Positions 26,738 through 35,037 of a stretch of 64,000 bases of DNA are shown piece by piece. The number at the start of each line of letters is the position of its first letter. Position 1 is the stretch's first letter. The translations under genes and the position numbers were made by a program. The notes beneath the pieces were generated by a model. That model saw nothing but the letters and a program-made list of their open reading frames with translations, ran no database searches and was not told the DNA's origin. Where the stretch lies: positions 2,604,001 through 2,668,000 of the forward strand of contig CAWDIH010000001.1 of NCBI GenBank assembly GCA_963802415.1, in the 5' to 3' direction. The DNA comes from DATAES01 sp963802415. GTDB lineage: Bacteria > Actinomycetota > Acidimicrobiia > Acidimicrobiales > JACDCH01.

Positions 26738-28426
26738 GTGAGACCAAAGCGTCGTGGCAGCCAGCTCCTCGTTGTGCTGGTCGCGTTCGTACTGTTGGCG
26801 ATAACCGCGTGTTCGGATAGCAAGAGCAGCACAACGGCGGGAGGCGGTACCTCAGAGGCAGCGGTGCCGAAAGGCGGGACCCTGATCATCGGCGCGGAGC
26901 AAGAACCGGACTGCATGGACTGGATCGGCACCTGTAGCGGATCCAGTTGGGGCTACTGGATGGCTGCAGTGCAGACCATGCCCCGCGCGTTCGACATCGA
27001 GAGGGACGACCAGGGCACGTACCAGTACAAGGCGAGCAACTTGCTGAAGGGCGAGCCAGAGCTCGAGACGTCGCCACAGCAGAAGGTCACGTACGAGATC
27101 GCGGACGACGCGGTGTGGAACGACAACGTGCCGGTCACGTCGACCGACTTCAAGTACACCTGGGACCAGATCGCCAACACCGAGGACGTCTACGACAAGA
27201 CCGGCTACACGAACATCGCGTCCGTCGACGACTCGAACCCGAAGGTCGCGGTCGTGACGTTCAGCCAGCCGTTCGGGGACTGGAAGGGCCTCTTCACCGG
27301 CAACTACGGCATCTTCCCGAGCCACATCCTGCAGGGGAAGGACCGCGACGCCGAGACGAAGGACGGCTACAAGTTCTCGGCCGGTCCGTGGATCATCGAC
27401 TCGTGGGTGAAGACGGACAGCATCACGCTCGTCCCGAACCCCAACTACTGGGGCACCAAGCCGAGTCTCGACAAGGTGATCTTCAAGATCCAGCCCGACA
27501 CCTCGTCTGAGTTCACCTCCTTCAAATCGGATCAGGTTTCGATGATCTACCCGCAGCCGCAGCTCGACGCGGTGGACCAGATCAACGCCGGCCTGCCGAA
27601 CACGCAGAAGGTGATCACGACCGACACCGGCAACTTCGAAGCGCTGTGGTTCAACCAGGGCAAGCCGCCGTTCGACGACGCGAACGTCCGCAAGGCTGTC
27701 GCCTATTCGATCGACCGGGCTGCGATCGTGCAGCGTCTGTTCGGTGGCATCGGGGTGAACGAGCCGCTGCAGTACATCAACGCCCCGATCGTGAAGGAGT
27801 TCGTCGACGAGGACGCCTTCTCGCAGTACAAGAAGGATCTGTCGCAGGTCGACAAGCTGCTCACCAGCTCCGGCTACACCAAGGGCAGCGACGGCATCTA
27901 CGCCAAGGACGGCCAGAAGCTCAGCTTCGCCGTCCGCACGACCGCCGGGAACAAGCGTCGTGAGCTCACCCAGCAGATCCTCCAGCAGCAGCTGAAGGAA
28001 GCGGGCATCGACATGCAGGTCGACAACGCCAAGGCCGGCGACCTGTTCGGCCAGCTCCTGCCCGTGGGTGACTTCCAGGCAGCCATCTATGCCCAGGTGC
28101 TGACGACCCTCCAGTCGAGCATCTGCAACATCACGTGCTCACAGAACTCGTCGCCGATCGGCCAGAAGGGCGGCAACAACTTCCAGCGCACGAGCGTCCC
28201 GGAACTGGACTCGGTGCTCACGAAGATGGACGGTGAGCTCGACACGTCCGCGGCTCAGTCGGAGGGGAAGGAAGCACAGAAGATCGCGGCCGACAACATG
28301 ATCAACCTGCCGATCGATCCGCTGCCGAACATCCTGCTGTGGAACAACAAGGTCCAAGGGCCCGTCGGGGACAACGGCATCCTCGGGCCGTTCTGGAACA
28401 TGAACCTGTGGGGAGTGACCGGCTGA
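26738..28426 (+). CDS. Peptide/nickel-type ABC transporter solute-binding lipoprotein (family 5)
   Basis: 562 residues from GTG 26738. It opens with a basic N-terminus (RPKRRGSQLL), a hydrophobic core LVVLVAFVLLAI and the lipobox ITAC, so the mature protein should be tethered by a lipidated cysteine on the outer face of the membrane. The body is SBP family 5: GGTLIIGAEQEPDCMDWIGT, WNDNVPVTSTDFKYTWDQIA, YKFSAGPWIIDSWVKTDSIT, LVPNPNYWGTKPSLDKVIFK, DDANVRKAVAYSIDRAAIVQ. Such proteins capture oligopeptides, and sometimes nickel or opines. It heads the operon of permeases and ATPases that follows; the ligand is unknown. Confidence 0.9.
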   Translation: MRPKRRGSQLLVVLVAFVLLAITACSDSKSSTTAGGGTSEAAVPKGGTLIIGAEQEPDCMDWIGTCSGSSWGYWMAAVQTMPRAFDIERDDQGTYQYKASNLLKGEPELETSPQQKVTYEIADDAVWNDNVPVTSTDFKYTWDQIANTEDVYDKTGYTNIASVDDSNPKVAVVTFSQPFGDWKGLFTGNYGIFPSHILQGKDRDAETKDGYKFSAGPWIIDSWVKTDSITLVPNPNYWGTKPSLDKVIFKIQPDTSSEFTSFKSDQVSMIYPQPQLDAVDQINAGLPNTQKVITTDTGNFEALWFNQGKPPFDDANVRKAVAYSIDRAAIVQRLFGGIGVNEPLQYINAPIVKEFVDEDAFSQYKKDLSQVDKLLTSSGYTKGSDGIYAKDGQKLSFAVRTTAGNKRRELTQQILQQQLKEAGIDMQVDNAKAGDLFGQLLPVGDFQAAIYAQVLTTLQSSICNITCSQNSSPIGQKGGNNFQRTSVPELDSVLTKMDGELDTSAAQSEGKEAQKIAADNMINLPIDPLPNILLWNNKVQGPVGDNGILGPFWNMNLWGVTG

Positions 28427-28441
28427 TCGGTCGCCCGGAGT

Positions 28442-28470
28442 GGGGGGTCTCGGTCCGGCCGAGACCCCCC
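28442..28470 (+). terminator. Strong hairpin between binding-protein and permease genes
   Basis: GGGGGGTCTCGG at 28442-28453 pairs perfectly with CCGAGACCCCCC at 28459-28470 across a five-base loop (12 bp stem). It lies 15 bases after the binding-protein stop and 30 bases before dppB. There is no T-run, so it probably acts as a processing or 3'-end stabilising stem or a partial terminator that keeps binding protein in excess over the permease. Confidence 0.75.
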
Positions 28471-28499
28471 TCGCTCCCAGCACCGGGACGAGGAGTTCC

Positions 28500-29444
28500 A
28501 TGCTGACCTACGCGTTGCGCCGGATCCTCTACTCGATACCGGTCCTCCTCATCGCGTCGTTCCTGCTGTTCTGGGGCGTCCGGGCGACATTCGATCCGAC
28601 CGCCCGACTCGCGAGCTCGAGGGATCCCCAGGTCCAGGAGAGGGAGCGTGAACGCCTCGGCCTGAACGATTCGATCTTCGTGCAGTACAAGGAATGGTTG
28701 TCGGGCGCGATCCACGGCGACTTCGGGCAGAGCTCCGCGAGCCGAGACGACGTGTCGTCGATGATCAGCCGTGCGATGGGCAACACGTTGCAGCTCATCA
28801 TCATCGGAGCGGCTGTCTCCGCGGCCATCGCCATCGGGGTCGGCGTGTACTCCTCGGTGAAGCAGTACTCCAAACTCGACTACCTGTTCACGGGGTTGTC
28901 GTACATCGGCATCGCCATGCCACCGTTCTGGTTCGGATTGCTGCTCATCGAGTTCTTCGTGGTGCAGAACCGATGGTTCCTGTCCGTGGGCCTCCACACG
29001 GGCGATAGCACCGGCTTCAACTGGGACTATGTCAGGCATCTCGCGCTTCCGATCGCAACGTTGTGCGTGCAGATCGTGGCGTCGTGGAGCCGCTACCAGC
29101 GTGCATCCATGCTCGACTCGTTGGGTGCCGACTACGTGCGCACGGCGCGAGCCAAGGGCGTACCGCGGCGCCAGGTGATCTTCAAGCACGCCTTGCGCAA
29201 CTCGCTCATCCCGTTCGTCACCGTCGTCGCCCTGGACTTCGGCGCACTCTTCGGTGGCTTGATCATCACCGAGAACATCTTCGCCATCGGTGGGATGGGA
29301 AGGCTGTTCTACAACGCGCTCCTCGTCGGAGACGTCTACGTCGTGGAGGCGTGGATGATCGTGGTCGCGGTGCTGATCATCTTCTTCAATCTGCTGGCGG
29401 ATCTGCTGTACGGCGTCCTCGATCCTCGGATCCGGCTGTCATGA
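28500..29444 (+). CDS. Oligopeptide ABC transporter permease 1 (DppB-type)
   Basis: 314 residues. It has the usual N-terminal helix MLTYALRRILYSIPVLLIAS, the conserved LGLNDSIFVQYKEWLSGAIH with GDFGQSS, five more helices (for example TLQLIIIGAAVSAAIAIGVG) and the EAA coupling loop DYVRTARAKGVPRRQVIFKH. The gene ends GVLDPRIRLS as DppB proteins do. The stop overlaps the next ATG. It forms the membrane channel with the following permease. Confidence 0.92.
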   Translation: MLTYALRRILYSIPVLLIASFLLFWGVRATFDPTARLASSRDPQVQERERERLGLNDSIFVQYKEWLSGAIHGDFGQSSASRDDVSSMISRAMGNTLQLIIIGAAVSAAIAIGVGVYSSVKQYSKLDYLFTGLSYIGIAMPPFWFGLLLIEFFVVQNRWFLSVGLHTGDSTGFNWDYVRHLALPIATLCVQIVASWSRYQRASMLDSLGADYVRTARAKGVPRRQVIFKHALRNSLIPFVTVVALDFGALFGGLIITENIFAIGGMGRLFYNALLVGDVYVVEAWMIVVAVLIIFFNLLADLLYGVLDPRIRLS

Positions 29445-30397
29445 GGACTGAGGACAAGATCGGGGGCGAGCCTGCGCCACTCGGTTCACCCGTCGCGCTC
29501 GAGCCGATGTCGATGCTGCCGGTCGAGCAGCACGAGCCGACGCCGCGCACGCAGTGGCAACTGTTCCGTCGTCGCTTCCTGCGCCACCGGCTCGCCGTCG
29601 GCGGCGCGATCGTGCTGATCCTGCTGATCGTCTTCTGCTTCGGGGCGAGGTACTTCGCACCGTACGACAAGAACCACCAGGACCTGCTGCTGGGCCCGAC
29701 GTCACCGAGCCGAGCGCACTGGATGGGAACCGATCAGCTCGGCCGTGACCTGATGACCGAGATCATGTACGCGGGCCAGATCTCGTTGAAGATCGGTCTC
29801 GCCGTCGCTCTGGTGTCGACCGCGGCGGGCACGATCGTCGGGGCGGCGGCAGGCTACTTCGGCCGTGTCTGGGACCAGTTGCTCATGCGGTTGACGGATC
29901 TGTTCCTCGTCGTGCCGGCCATCGCCGTGCTCGCGGTCGCCCTCAAGTACTTCGGCAATTCGAGTTTCGATCAGACCACGGTCATCATCTTCGTGCTCGC
30001 CGGTCTCGGATGGATGTACATCGCCCGAGTCGTGCGCGGGCAGGTGCTCTCGCTCAAGGAGAAGGAGTTCGTCGAAGCCGCCCGAGCGGCAGGCGGCTCG
30101 AGCGGACGCATCGTGTTTCGGCACATCCTGCCGAACTGCATCGGACCGATCCTCGTCAACGCCACGCTCAGCATCGCTGCGGCGATCATCACGGAGTCGA
30201 CGCTGTCCTTCCTCGGCTTCGGCGTGCAGCCGCCGACGACCTCCTGGGGCAACATGCTCGCCTCGGCTGAGGGCAACTACAACCAGAACACCCACCTGCT
30301 CTACTTCCCGGGGCTGATGATCCTGCTCACTGTCCTGTGCGTGAACTTCCTGGGCGACGGTCTGCGTGACGCCTTCGACCCCCAGCACAAGCACTGA
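29441..30397 (+). CDS. Oligopeptide ABC transporter permease 2 (DppC-type)
   Basis: 318 residues with the DppC signature: an N-terminal cytoplasmic tail of about 45 residues, first helix VGGAIVLILLIVFCFGARYF, HWMGTDQLGRDLMTEIMYAG, then VALVSTAAGTIVGAAAGYFG and the EAA loop KEKEFVEAARAAGGSSGRIV with FRHILPNCIGPILVNATLSI. The final FLGDGLRDAFDPQ motif is typical. ATG overlaps the dppB stop. Confidence 0.92.
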   Translation: MRTEDKIGGEPAPLGSPVALEPMSMLPVEQHEPTPRTQWQLFRRRFLRHRLAVGGAIVLILLIVFCFGARYFAPYDKNHQDLLLGPTSPSRAHWMGTDQLGRDLMTEIMYAGQISLKIGLAVALVSTAAGTIVGAAAGYFGRVWDQLLMRLTDLFLVVPAIAVLAVALKYFGNSSFDQTTVIIFVLAGLGWMYIARVVRGQVLSLKEKEFVEAARAAGGSSGRIVFRHILPNCIGPILVNATLSIAAAIITESTLSFLGFGVQPPTTSWGNMLASAEGNYNQNTHLLYFPGLMILLTVLCVNFLGDGLRDAFDPQHKH

Positions 30398-30401
30398 TCG
30401 A

Positions 30402-31493
30402 ATGGACGACCCTTCTGTCGATCTCGACCTCGAGTTGGAGATAGTCCCGTCTGCTCGATGGTCGGGCCCGGTGCTCGAGGTCAGCGACCTGACGGTGACG
30501 TTCCCGTCCGACGACGGTCCGGTCCACGCGGTCAGCAACCTCAGCTTCGAACTGCTCGACCACGAGACCCTCGGGATCGTGGGCGAGTCCGGCTCGGGCA
30601 AGAGCGTCACGTCGATGGCGATCCTCGGGCTCTTGCCTGATTCGGCGAACGTCACCGGCAGCGTGAAGCTCCGTGGCCGGGAGTTGTTGGGCCTGTCCGA
30701 CAAGGCCATGCAGCCCGTGCGGGGAAAGTCGATCGCGATGGTCTTCCAGGACGCGCTGACCGCGCTCAACCCCGTGTACACCGTCGGCAGCCAGATCGCA
30801 GAGGCGATCAAGGTCCACGACGACGTGCCCGACGATGTGGTGAGGGCGCGCGTTCTCGAGTTGCTGGACACCGTCGGGATCCCGAACCCGGCGCGGCGCG
30901 CCGACCAGTACCCGCACGAGTACTCCGGAGGCATGCGCCAGCGAGCGATGATCGCCATGACGATCGCCAACGAGCCGGAAGTGCTCATCGCCGACGAGCC
31001 GACCACCGCGCTCGACGTGACGATCCAGGCGCAGGTGCTCGAGGTTCTGGAGCGCATCCAGGACCGCACCAGGAGCTCGATCATCCTGATCACGCACGAT
31101 CTCGGTGTCGTCGCCGGCGTCGCCGATCGGGTGCTCGTGATGTACGCCGGACGTGAGGTCGAGCTCGCGAGTGTCGACGATCTCTTCTACAACCCGCGGC
31201 ATCCGTACGCCCGTGGCTTGCTGGCGTCGCTGCCGCGCGTCGACGGGCGCCGCGACGCGCGCCTCAACCGCATCGCCGGTCAACCGCCCTCGCTCATCAT
31301 GATCCCGAGCGGGTGCGCGTTCCATCCGAGGTGCAACGACGCACGCCTGCCGTCGCCGTGCCAGACCGACCGGCCGGAGCTGCGCGAGATCGATGCCGGC
31401 CACCTCTCGGCGTGTCACTTCGCCGAGGACCTGCCGGCGTTGAGCACGAGTGAGCTCTCGGCTGACGAATCCGGAGAGGCGTCCGTTGGCTGA
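30402..31493 (+). CDS. Oligopeptide ABC transporter ATPase (DppD-type)
   Basis: 363 residues. ATPase with Walker A GIVGESGSGKSVTSMAILG, Q-loop AMVFQDALTALNP, ABC signature HEYSGGMRQRAMIAMTI, Walker B VLIADEPTTALDVTIQAQVL and switch His LITHDLGVVAG. The C-terminal oligopeptide-transporter extension carries the cysteine pattern CAFHPRCNDA...PSPCQTD...SACHF, which in the Dpp/Opp family can bind an iron-sulphur cluster. It pairs with the following ATPase. Confidence 0.93.
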   Translation: MDDPSVDLDLELEIVPSARWSGPVLEVSDLTVTFPSDDGPVHAVSNLSFELLDHETLGIVGESGSGKSVTSMAILGLLPDSANVTGSVKLRGRELLGLSDKAMQPVRGKSIAMVFQDALTALNPVYTVGSQIAEAIKVHDDVPDDVVRARVLELLDTVGIPNPARRADQYPHEYSGGMRQRAMIAMTIANEPEVLIADEPTTALDVTIQAQVLEVLERIQDRTRSSIILITHDLGVVAGVADRVLVMYAGREVELASVDDLFYNPRHPYARGLLASLPRVDGRRDARLNRIAGQPPSLIMIPSGCAFHPRCNDARLPSPCQTDRPELREIDAGHLSACHFAEDLPALSTSELSADESGEASVG

Positions 31494-32481
31494 GACCATC
31501 CTCGAGGTGACCGACCTGGTGAAGGAGTTCCCGGTTCGGGCCGGGCTCTTCCAGCATCAGGTTGCGACCGTCAAGGCCGTGTCGGGCGTGTCGCTCTCGG
31601 TGGACAGGGGCGAGACGTTGGGGGTCGTCGGCGAGTCGGGGTGTGGGAAGTCGACCACCGGGCGCCTGATCCTCCGGCTGATCCCCGCGACGTCGGGCTC
31701 GGTGAAGTTCCACGGCGAAGAGGTACTGAACCAGTCGAGCCGCGCGATCCGGTCGCTGCGTCGCAAGATGCAGATCGTCTTCCAGGACCCGTACGCATCG
31801 CTGAATCCGCGCATGTCGGTCCAGTCGATCATTGCCGAGCCGATGGTGATCCATCGGAGCCGCCGACGGAAGGCGATCGCGAAGCGAGTCAAGGAACTGA
31901 TGGAGCTGGTGGGCTTGAAGGCGGAGCACGCCAGCCGCTACCCGCACGAGTTCTCAGGCGGACAGCGCCAGCGCATCGGCATCGCCCGCGCGCTGGCACT
32001 CGATCCTGAGTTGCTCGTTCTCGACGAGCCCGTGTCCGCGCTCGACGTCTCGATCCAGGCGGGGGTGGTGAACCTTCTCGAGGATCTGCAGGACGAGCTC
32101 GGCCTGTCGTATCTGTTCATCGCGCACGACCTCTCGGTCGTGCGCCACATCTCGGACGTCACGGCCGTGATGTACCTGGGCAAGATCGTCGAGATCGGGC
32201 CGGCCGCGCAGCTCTACGAGCGCCCCGCGCACCCGTACACCCAAGCGCTGTTGTCAGCCGTGCCGGTTCCGGACCCGCGCAAGGAGCGCTCCCGTAAGCG
32301 GATCGTGCTCACCGGCGATGTGCCGAGCCCCATCGCGCCTCCGTCGGGCTGCCGGTTCCGGACGCGCTGCTGGAAGGCGCAAGCGATCTGCGCCGAGCAG
32401 GAGCCCGAGCTCGTCGATCGTGGCCACGGTCATCCGTCCGCCTGCCATTTCGCCGAGGTCGTCGACGTCGTATCGGCGTGA
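31486..32481 (+). CDS. Oligopeptide ABC transporter ATPase (DppF-type)
   Basis: 331 residues from a TTG at 31486 preceded six bases upstream by GGAGAGG (31473-31479); a GTG at 31450 is an alternative. Sequence: LAETILEVTDLVKEFPVRAG, Walker A GVVGESGCGKSTTGRLILR, Q-loop QIVFQDPYASLNPRMSV, signature PHEFSGGQRQRIGIARALAL, Walker B LLVLDEPVSALDVSIQAGVV, FIAHDLSVVRHISD. The C-terminal cysteine set is CRFRTRCWKAQAIC...SACHF. It overlaps dppD by eight bases, completing the operon. Confidence 0.93.
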   Translation: MAETILEVTDLVKEFPVRAGLFQHQVATVKAVSGVSLSVDRGETLGVVGESGCGKSTTGRLILRLIPATSGSVKFHGEEVLNQSSRAIRSLRRKMQIVFQDPYASLNPRMSVQSIIAEPMVIHRSRRRKAIAKRVKELMELVGLKAEHASRYPHEFSGGQRQRIGIARALALDPELLVLDEPVSALDVSIQAGVVNLLEDLQDELGLSYLFIAHDLSVVRHISDVTAVMYLGKIVEIGPAAQLYERPAHPYTQALLSAVPVPDPRKERSRKRIVLTGDVPSPIAPPSGCRFRTRCWKAQAICAEQEPELVDRGHGHPSACHFAEVVDVVSA

Positions 32482-32496
32482 TTCGGCGCGCAGTCC

Positions 32497-32883
32497 CTAC
32501 CGGTGGCTTCGGAGTGCATGGAAGGTGTCGCTCAGCGCACGGGGTGAACCGCCCCACGTCGGCTCCAGGACCAGGATCGAACCGGTCGCCACGGTGACGC
32601 GCAGTCGCGAGGTACCGAGTCGCCGCACGAGATCCATGCTGGTGACCTGGTCCAGTTCCACCGAGGTGGCCAGCCCGCCCGGACGGCCGAACCACCGCGA
32701 TGCCCTCCAGAAGAGCAGGCGTCGATCGGTCAGGCCGAGCACGAAGATGCGGCCAGGCAGGGGGAAGGTGGCTCTGGCCGTGGAGCGTCGGGCCAACGCC
32801 ACCCGTGCGGCGACGAGGAGCTGCTCTCCGTCATCCAGCTCGGCGGCGAGCGCAGCAGCGTGCTGATCGGCCCACCGATTCAC
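32497..32883 (-). CDS. Small PH-like domain protein
   Basis: 128 residues from GTG. A single domain of short beta-strands (FPLPGRIFVLGLTDRRLLFW, SVELDQVTSMDLVRRLGT, SRLRVTVATGSILVLEPTWG) followed by a short C-terminal helix. This is the pattern of bacterial PH-domain (YokE/bPH-like) proteins, whose partners are unknown. It converges on dppF with a 15-base gap and diverges from secG. Confidence 0.55.
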   Translation of the reverse strand: MNRWADQHAAALAAELDDGEQLLVAARVALARRSTARATFPLPGRIFVLGLTDRRLLFWRASRWFGRPGGLATSVELDQVTSMDLVRRLGTSRLRVTVATGSILVLEPTWGGSPRALSDTFHALRSHR

Positions 32884-32918
32884 GGCGCGGCACCGTAGCC
32901 AGTACCCTCGACCAAGTC

Positions 32919-33176
32919 ATGCTCGCCGCAATGATCTTCACCAAGCTGATCTTCTGGGTCGGTCTCGTCCACGCCGTCGACTCGCTGTTGCTGATCTTTC
33001 TCGTGCTGCTGCACAGCGGGAAGGGCGGCGGCCTGTCCGACATGTTCGGCGGCGGCATCGGCGCGACGGCAGCGGGTTCGACCGTCGTCGAACGCAACCT
33101 CGACCGCATCACGGTCGTGGCGGCTCTGGTCTTCGCCTTCAGCACCATCGGCTACGGCCTGCTGCTCTCCGCCTAG
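32919..33176 (+). CDS. secG: Protein translocase subunit SecG
   Basis: 85 residues with two membrane helices (LIFWVGLVHAVDSLLLIFLV and VVAALVFAFSTIGYGLLLSA) flanking the cytoplasmic loop HSGKGGGLSDMFGG, the SecG hallmark. It assists SecYEG-mediated protein export. In many actinobacteria secG follows tpiA; here the dpp operon and a small gene lie between. A second ATG at 32931 is possible. Confidence 0.92.
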   Translation: MLAAMIFTKLIFWVGLVHAVDSLLLIFLVLLHSGKGGGLSDMFGGGIGATAAGSTVVERNLDRITVVAALVFAFSTIGYGLLLSA

Positions 33177-33226
33177 GCCTCAACGGGGCTTGCGGCTTGA
33201 ACTGTTGCAGTAGCTTGGGCCGCCCC

Positions 33227-33311
33227 GCGGACGTGGTGGAATCAGGTAGACACGCCAGCTTGAGGTGCTGGTCCGGGCAACCGGGTGGAGGTTCAAATCC
33301 TCTCGTCCGCA
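33227..33311 (+). tRNA. tRNA-Leu (anticodon GAG)
   Basis: The 85-base cloverleaf has acceptor GCGGACG (33227-33233) pairing with CGTCCGC (33304-33310) and discriminator A. The anticodon stem CCAGC/GCTGG closes loop TTGAGGT, so the anticodon is GAG, reading CUC/CUU. The long variable arm TCCGGGCAACCGGG and the T-loop GTTCAAATC fit class II tRNA-Leu. The 3' CCA is not encoded. Confidence 0.97.
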
Positions 33312-33334
33312 CGCACCCGGCACGAATGTTGGTG

Positions 33335-33362
33335 CGCCGTGGTCGCTGGAGCGACCACGGCG
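33335..33362 (+). terminator. Hairpin terminator after tRNA-Leu
   Basis: CGCCGTGGTCGC at 33335-33346 pairs perfectly with GCGACCACGGCG at 33351-33362 across a TGGA loop. It lies 23 bases after the tRNA and 17 bases before uppP. No T-tract follows, as is usual in high-GC actinobacteria. Confidence 0.7.
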
Positions 33363-33378
33363 ACCCGGAGTTGGGCCG

Positions 33379-34216
33379 ATGTCGCTGCTGACTGCCGGCG
33401 AGGCAGTCGTGTTGGGGTTGGTGGAGGGGGTCACCGAGTTCCTCCCGATCAGCTCGACGGGGCACCTGCTCGTCGCGTCGCGCATCATGGGTCTGCCTGA
33501 CTCCGGTTCCGCAGGCGACGCGCTGAAGAGCTACGAGATCGCGATCCAGTTCGGCGCCATCCTCGCGGTGCTCATGCTGTACAGGCAGACGCGTCGGCGT
33601 GATGGTCGAAGGATTGCGAGGGCGGAGCGAGCAGGGCCGGCAGCTGCTCGCGGCCGTCGCGATCGCGTTCGTGCCGGCGGCGATCGTCGGCGTGGTGTCC
33701 GAGAGGCTGATCAAAGACGTGCTGTTCGGCGTCGGGCCGGTGGTTGTCGCGTGGATCGTTGGCGGCGTCGCCGTCCTCGAGCTGAGTCGTCGTGGTCTCG
33801 TCGGTCCTCGGGGTGGTCGTGGACTCGTCGAGATCACAACGCGGGACGCGGTGGTGATCGGCGCCGCGCAGGTGCTCGCGTTGTGGCCGGGGACGAGCCG
33901 CAGCCTCGTCACCATCGTCGCCGCGCTCCTGCTCGGGATGTCGATGGAGGCCGCGGTCGAGTTCAGCTTCCTCCTCGGGTTCGTGACGCTCGGCGCGGCC
34001 ACGGTCTACGAGACGGCCAAGGACGGAAAGCTGATGATCGACACGTTCGGCATCGCCATCCCGCTGCTCGGCCTCGTGGTTGCGTTCGCGGCGGCGGCCG
34101 TCTCGATCAAGTGGATGGTCGGCTACCTGCGCCGCCACGACCTCGCCATCTTCGGTTGGTACCGCCTCGGGGTCGCCGCCCTGGCGATCACGTTGGTGGC
34201 CACAGGAACGATCTGA
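33379..34216 (+). CDS. uppP: Undecaprenyl-diphosphatase, one frameshift
   Basis: Membrane phosphatase that recycles undecaprenyl diphosphate to the monophosphate needed for peptidoglycan and other envelope polymers; also gives bacitracin resistance. It opens MSLLTAGEAVVLGLVEGVTE with the catalytic (E/Q)xxxE and FLPISSTGHLL motif, and later has the second signature LWPGTSRSLVTIVAALLLGM. About eight helices follow. One extra base near 33588 splits the gene (LYRQ/RVGVMVEGLRG); the repaired protein has about 278 residues, normal for UppP/BacA. Confidence 0.93.
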
Positions 34217-34232
34217 CGGAAGGAGGGAGGAC

Positions 34233-35037
34233 TCAGGCGGGCCACCACACGGTCACGACTTCGGATGGCGCGAGGCGGGGATGCGGGCCGAGCAGCGCGG
34301 CGATCTCCGGGTCGGCGGTGGCGGGAAGACACAGCCGCCGCCGCGCCAGAGCGACGATCTCCTCGTCGGTCCGTCCGGGACACACGCCCGGGTCGGGTCG
34401 GATCCACCGCTCGACCCCGACGCTGACGTCTCCACGCCCGCCGACGGCTTCGGTGATCACCTCGATGGCATCGGCCGCCGTGGGCGTCGACGGACGGTCG
34501 ATGTTCCAGAAGTGCCGCCACAACGGCGCCAAGTGCGACTGAGGATGGACCTCGGTCAGTTCCATCACCACCCGCGTCGACGCATGGTCAGTGAGCGCGG
34601 ACACGAATGCGCCGAGGTCTGCCACGTTGTAGGCGACGTGGCCGCAGAGGGCGACGTCGGCCCTTTCGACGTCCGCTTCCACGTCGGGCCACCGTCCACA
34701 CACCGTGCGCACGTCCAGCGCGAACAGGCGCGAGCGCACGCACGGCGTCGAGCATGTCCTGGCTCGAGTCGACGGCGATCAAGGCGCCGGCATCATCCGC
34801 AATCGGCAGGGACGATGCGCCTCCGCCGGCGCCGACGTCGAGCAGGGTCCCGCCAGAAGGCAACGCTTCGCGAGCGCGCACATGGGTCGGTGTCAACGGC
34901 GCGTCCAGCGCCGCCCTGGCGCCGTGCACGAACGTGGCAACGGGAAAGCCATGCGGCGGTTCCGGCGCCGCGGCGACGATCTCCTCCGGGATCGCCCAAC
35001 ACGCGAGCGCCAGCGACCACCGTTGCGCGGCAGTCAA
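34233..35037 (-). CDS. SAM-dependent methyltransferase coupled to the CO-dehydrogenase operon, one frameshift
   Basis: About 268 residues in two frames. The N-terminal part (TTG start at 35037) has LPSGGTLLDVGAGGGASSLP (motif I) and ALIAVDSSQDMLDAVR. After a shift near 34735 the second part continues RLFALDVRTVCGRWPDVEAD, VERADVALCGHVAYNVADLG and AFVSALTDHASTRVVMELTE, ending VVTVWWPA. The start overlaps the coxE-like stop (TTGA), so it is probably translated with the cox genes. Its target is unknown; cofactor-related or unrelated roles are both possible. Confidence 0.65.
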
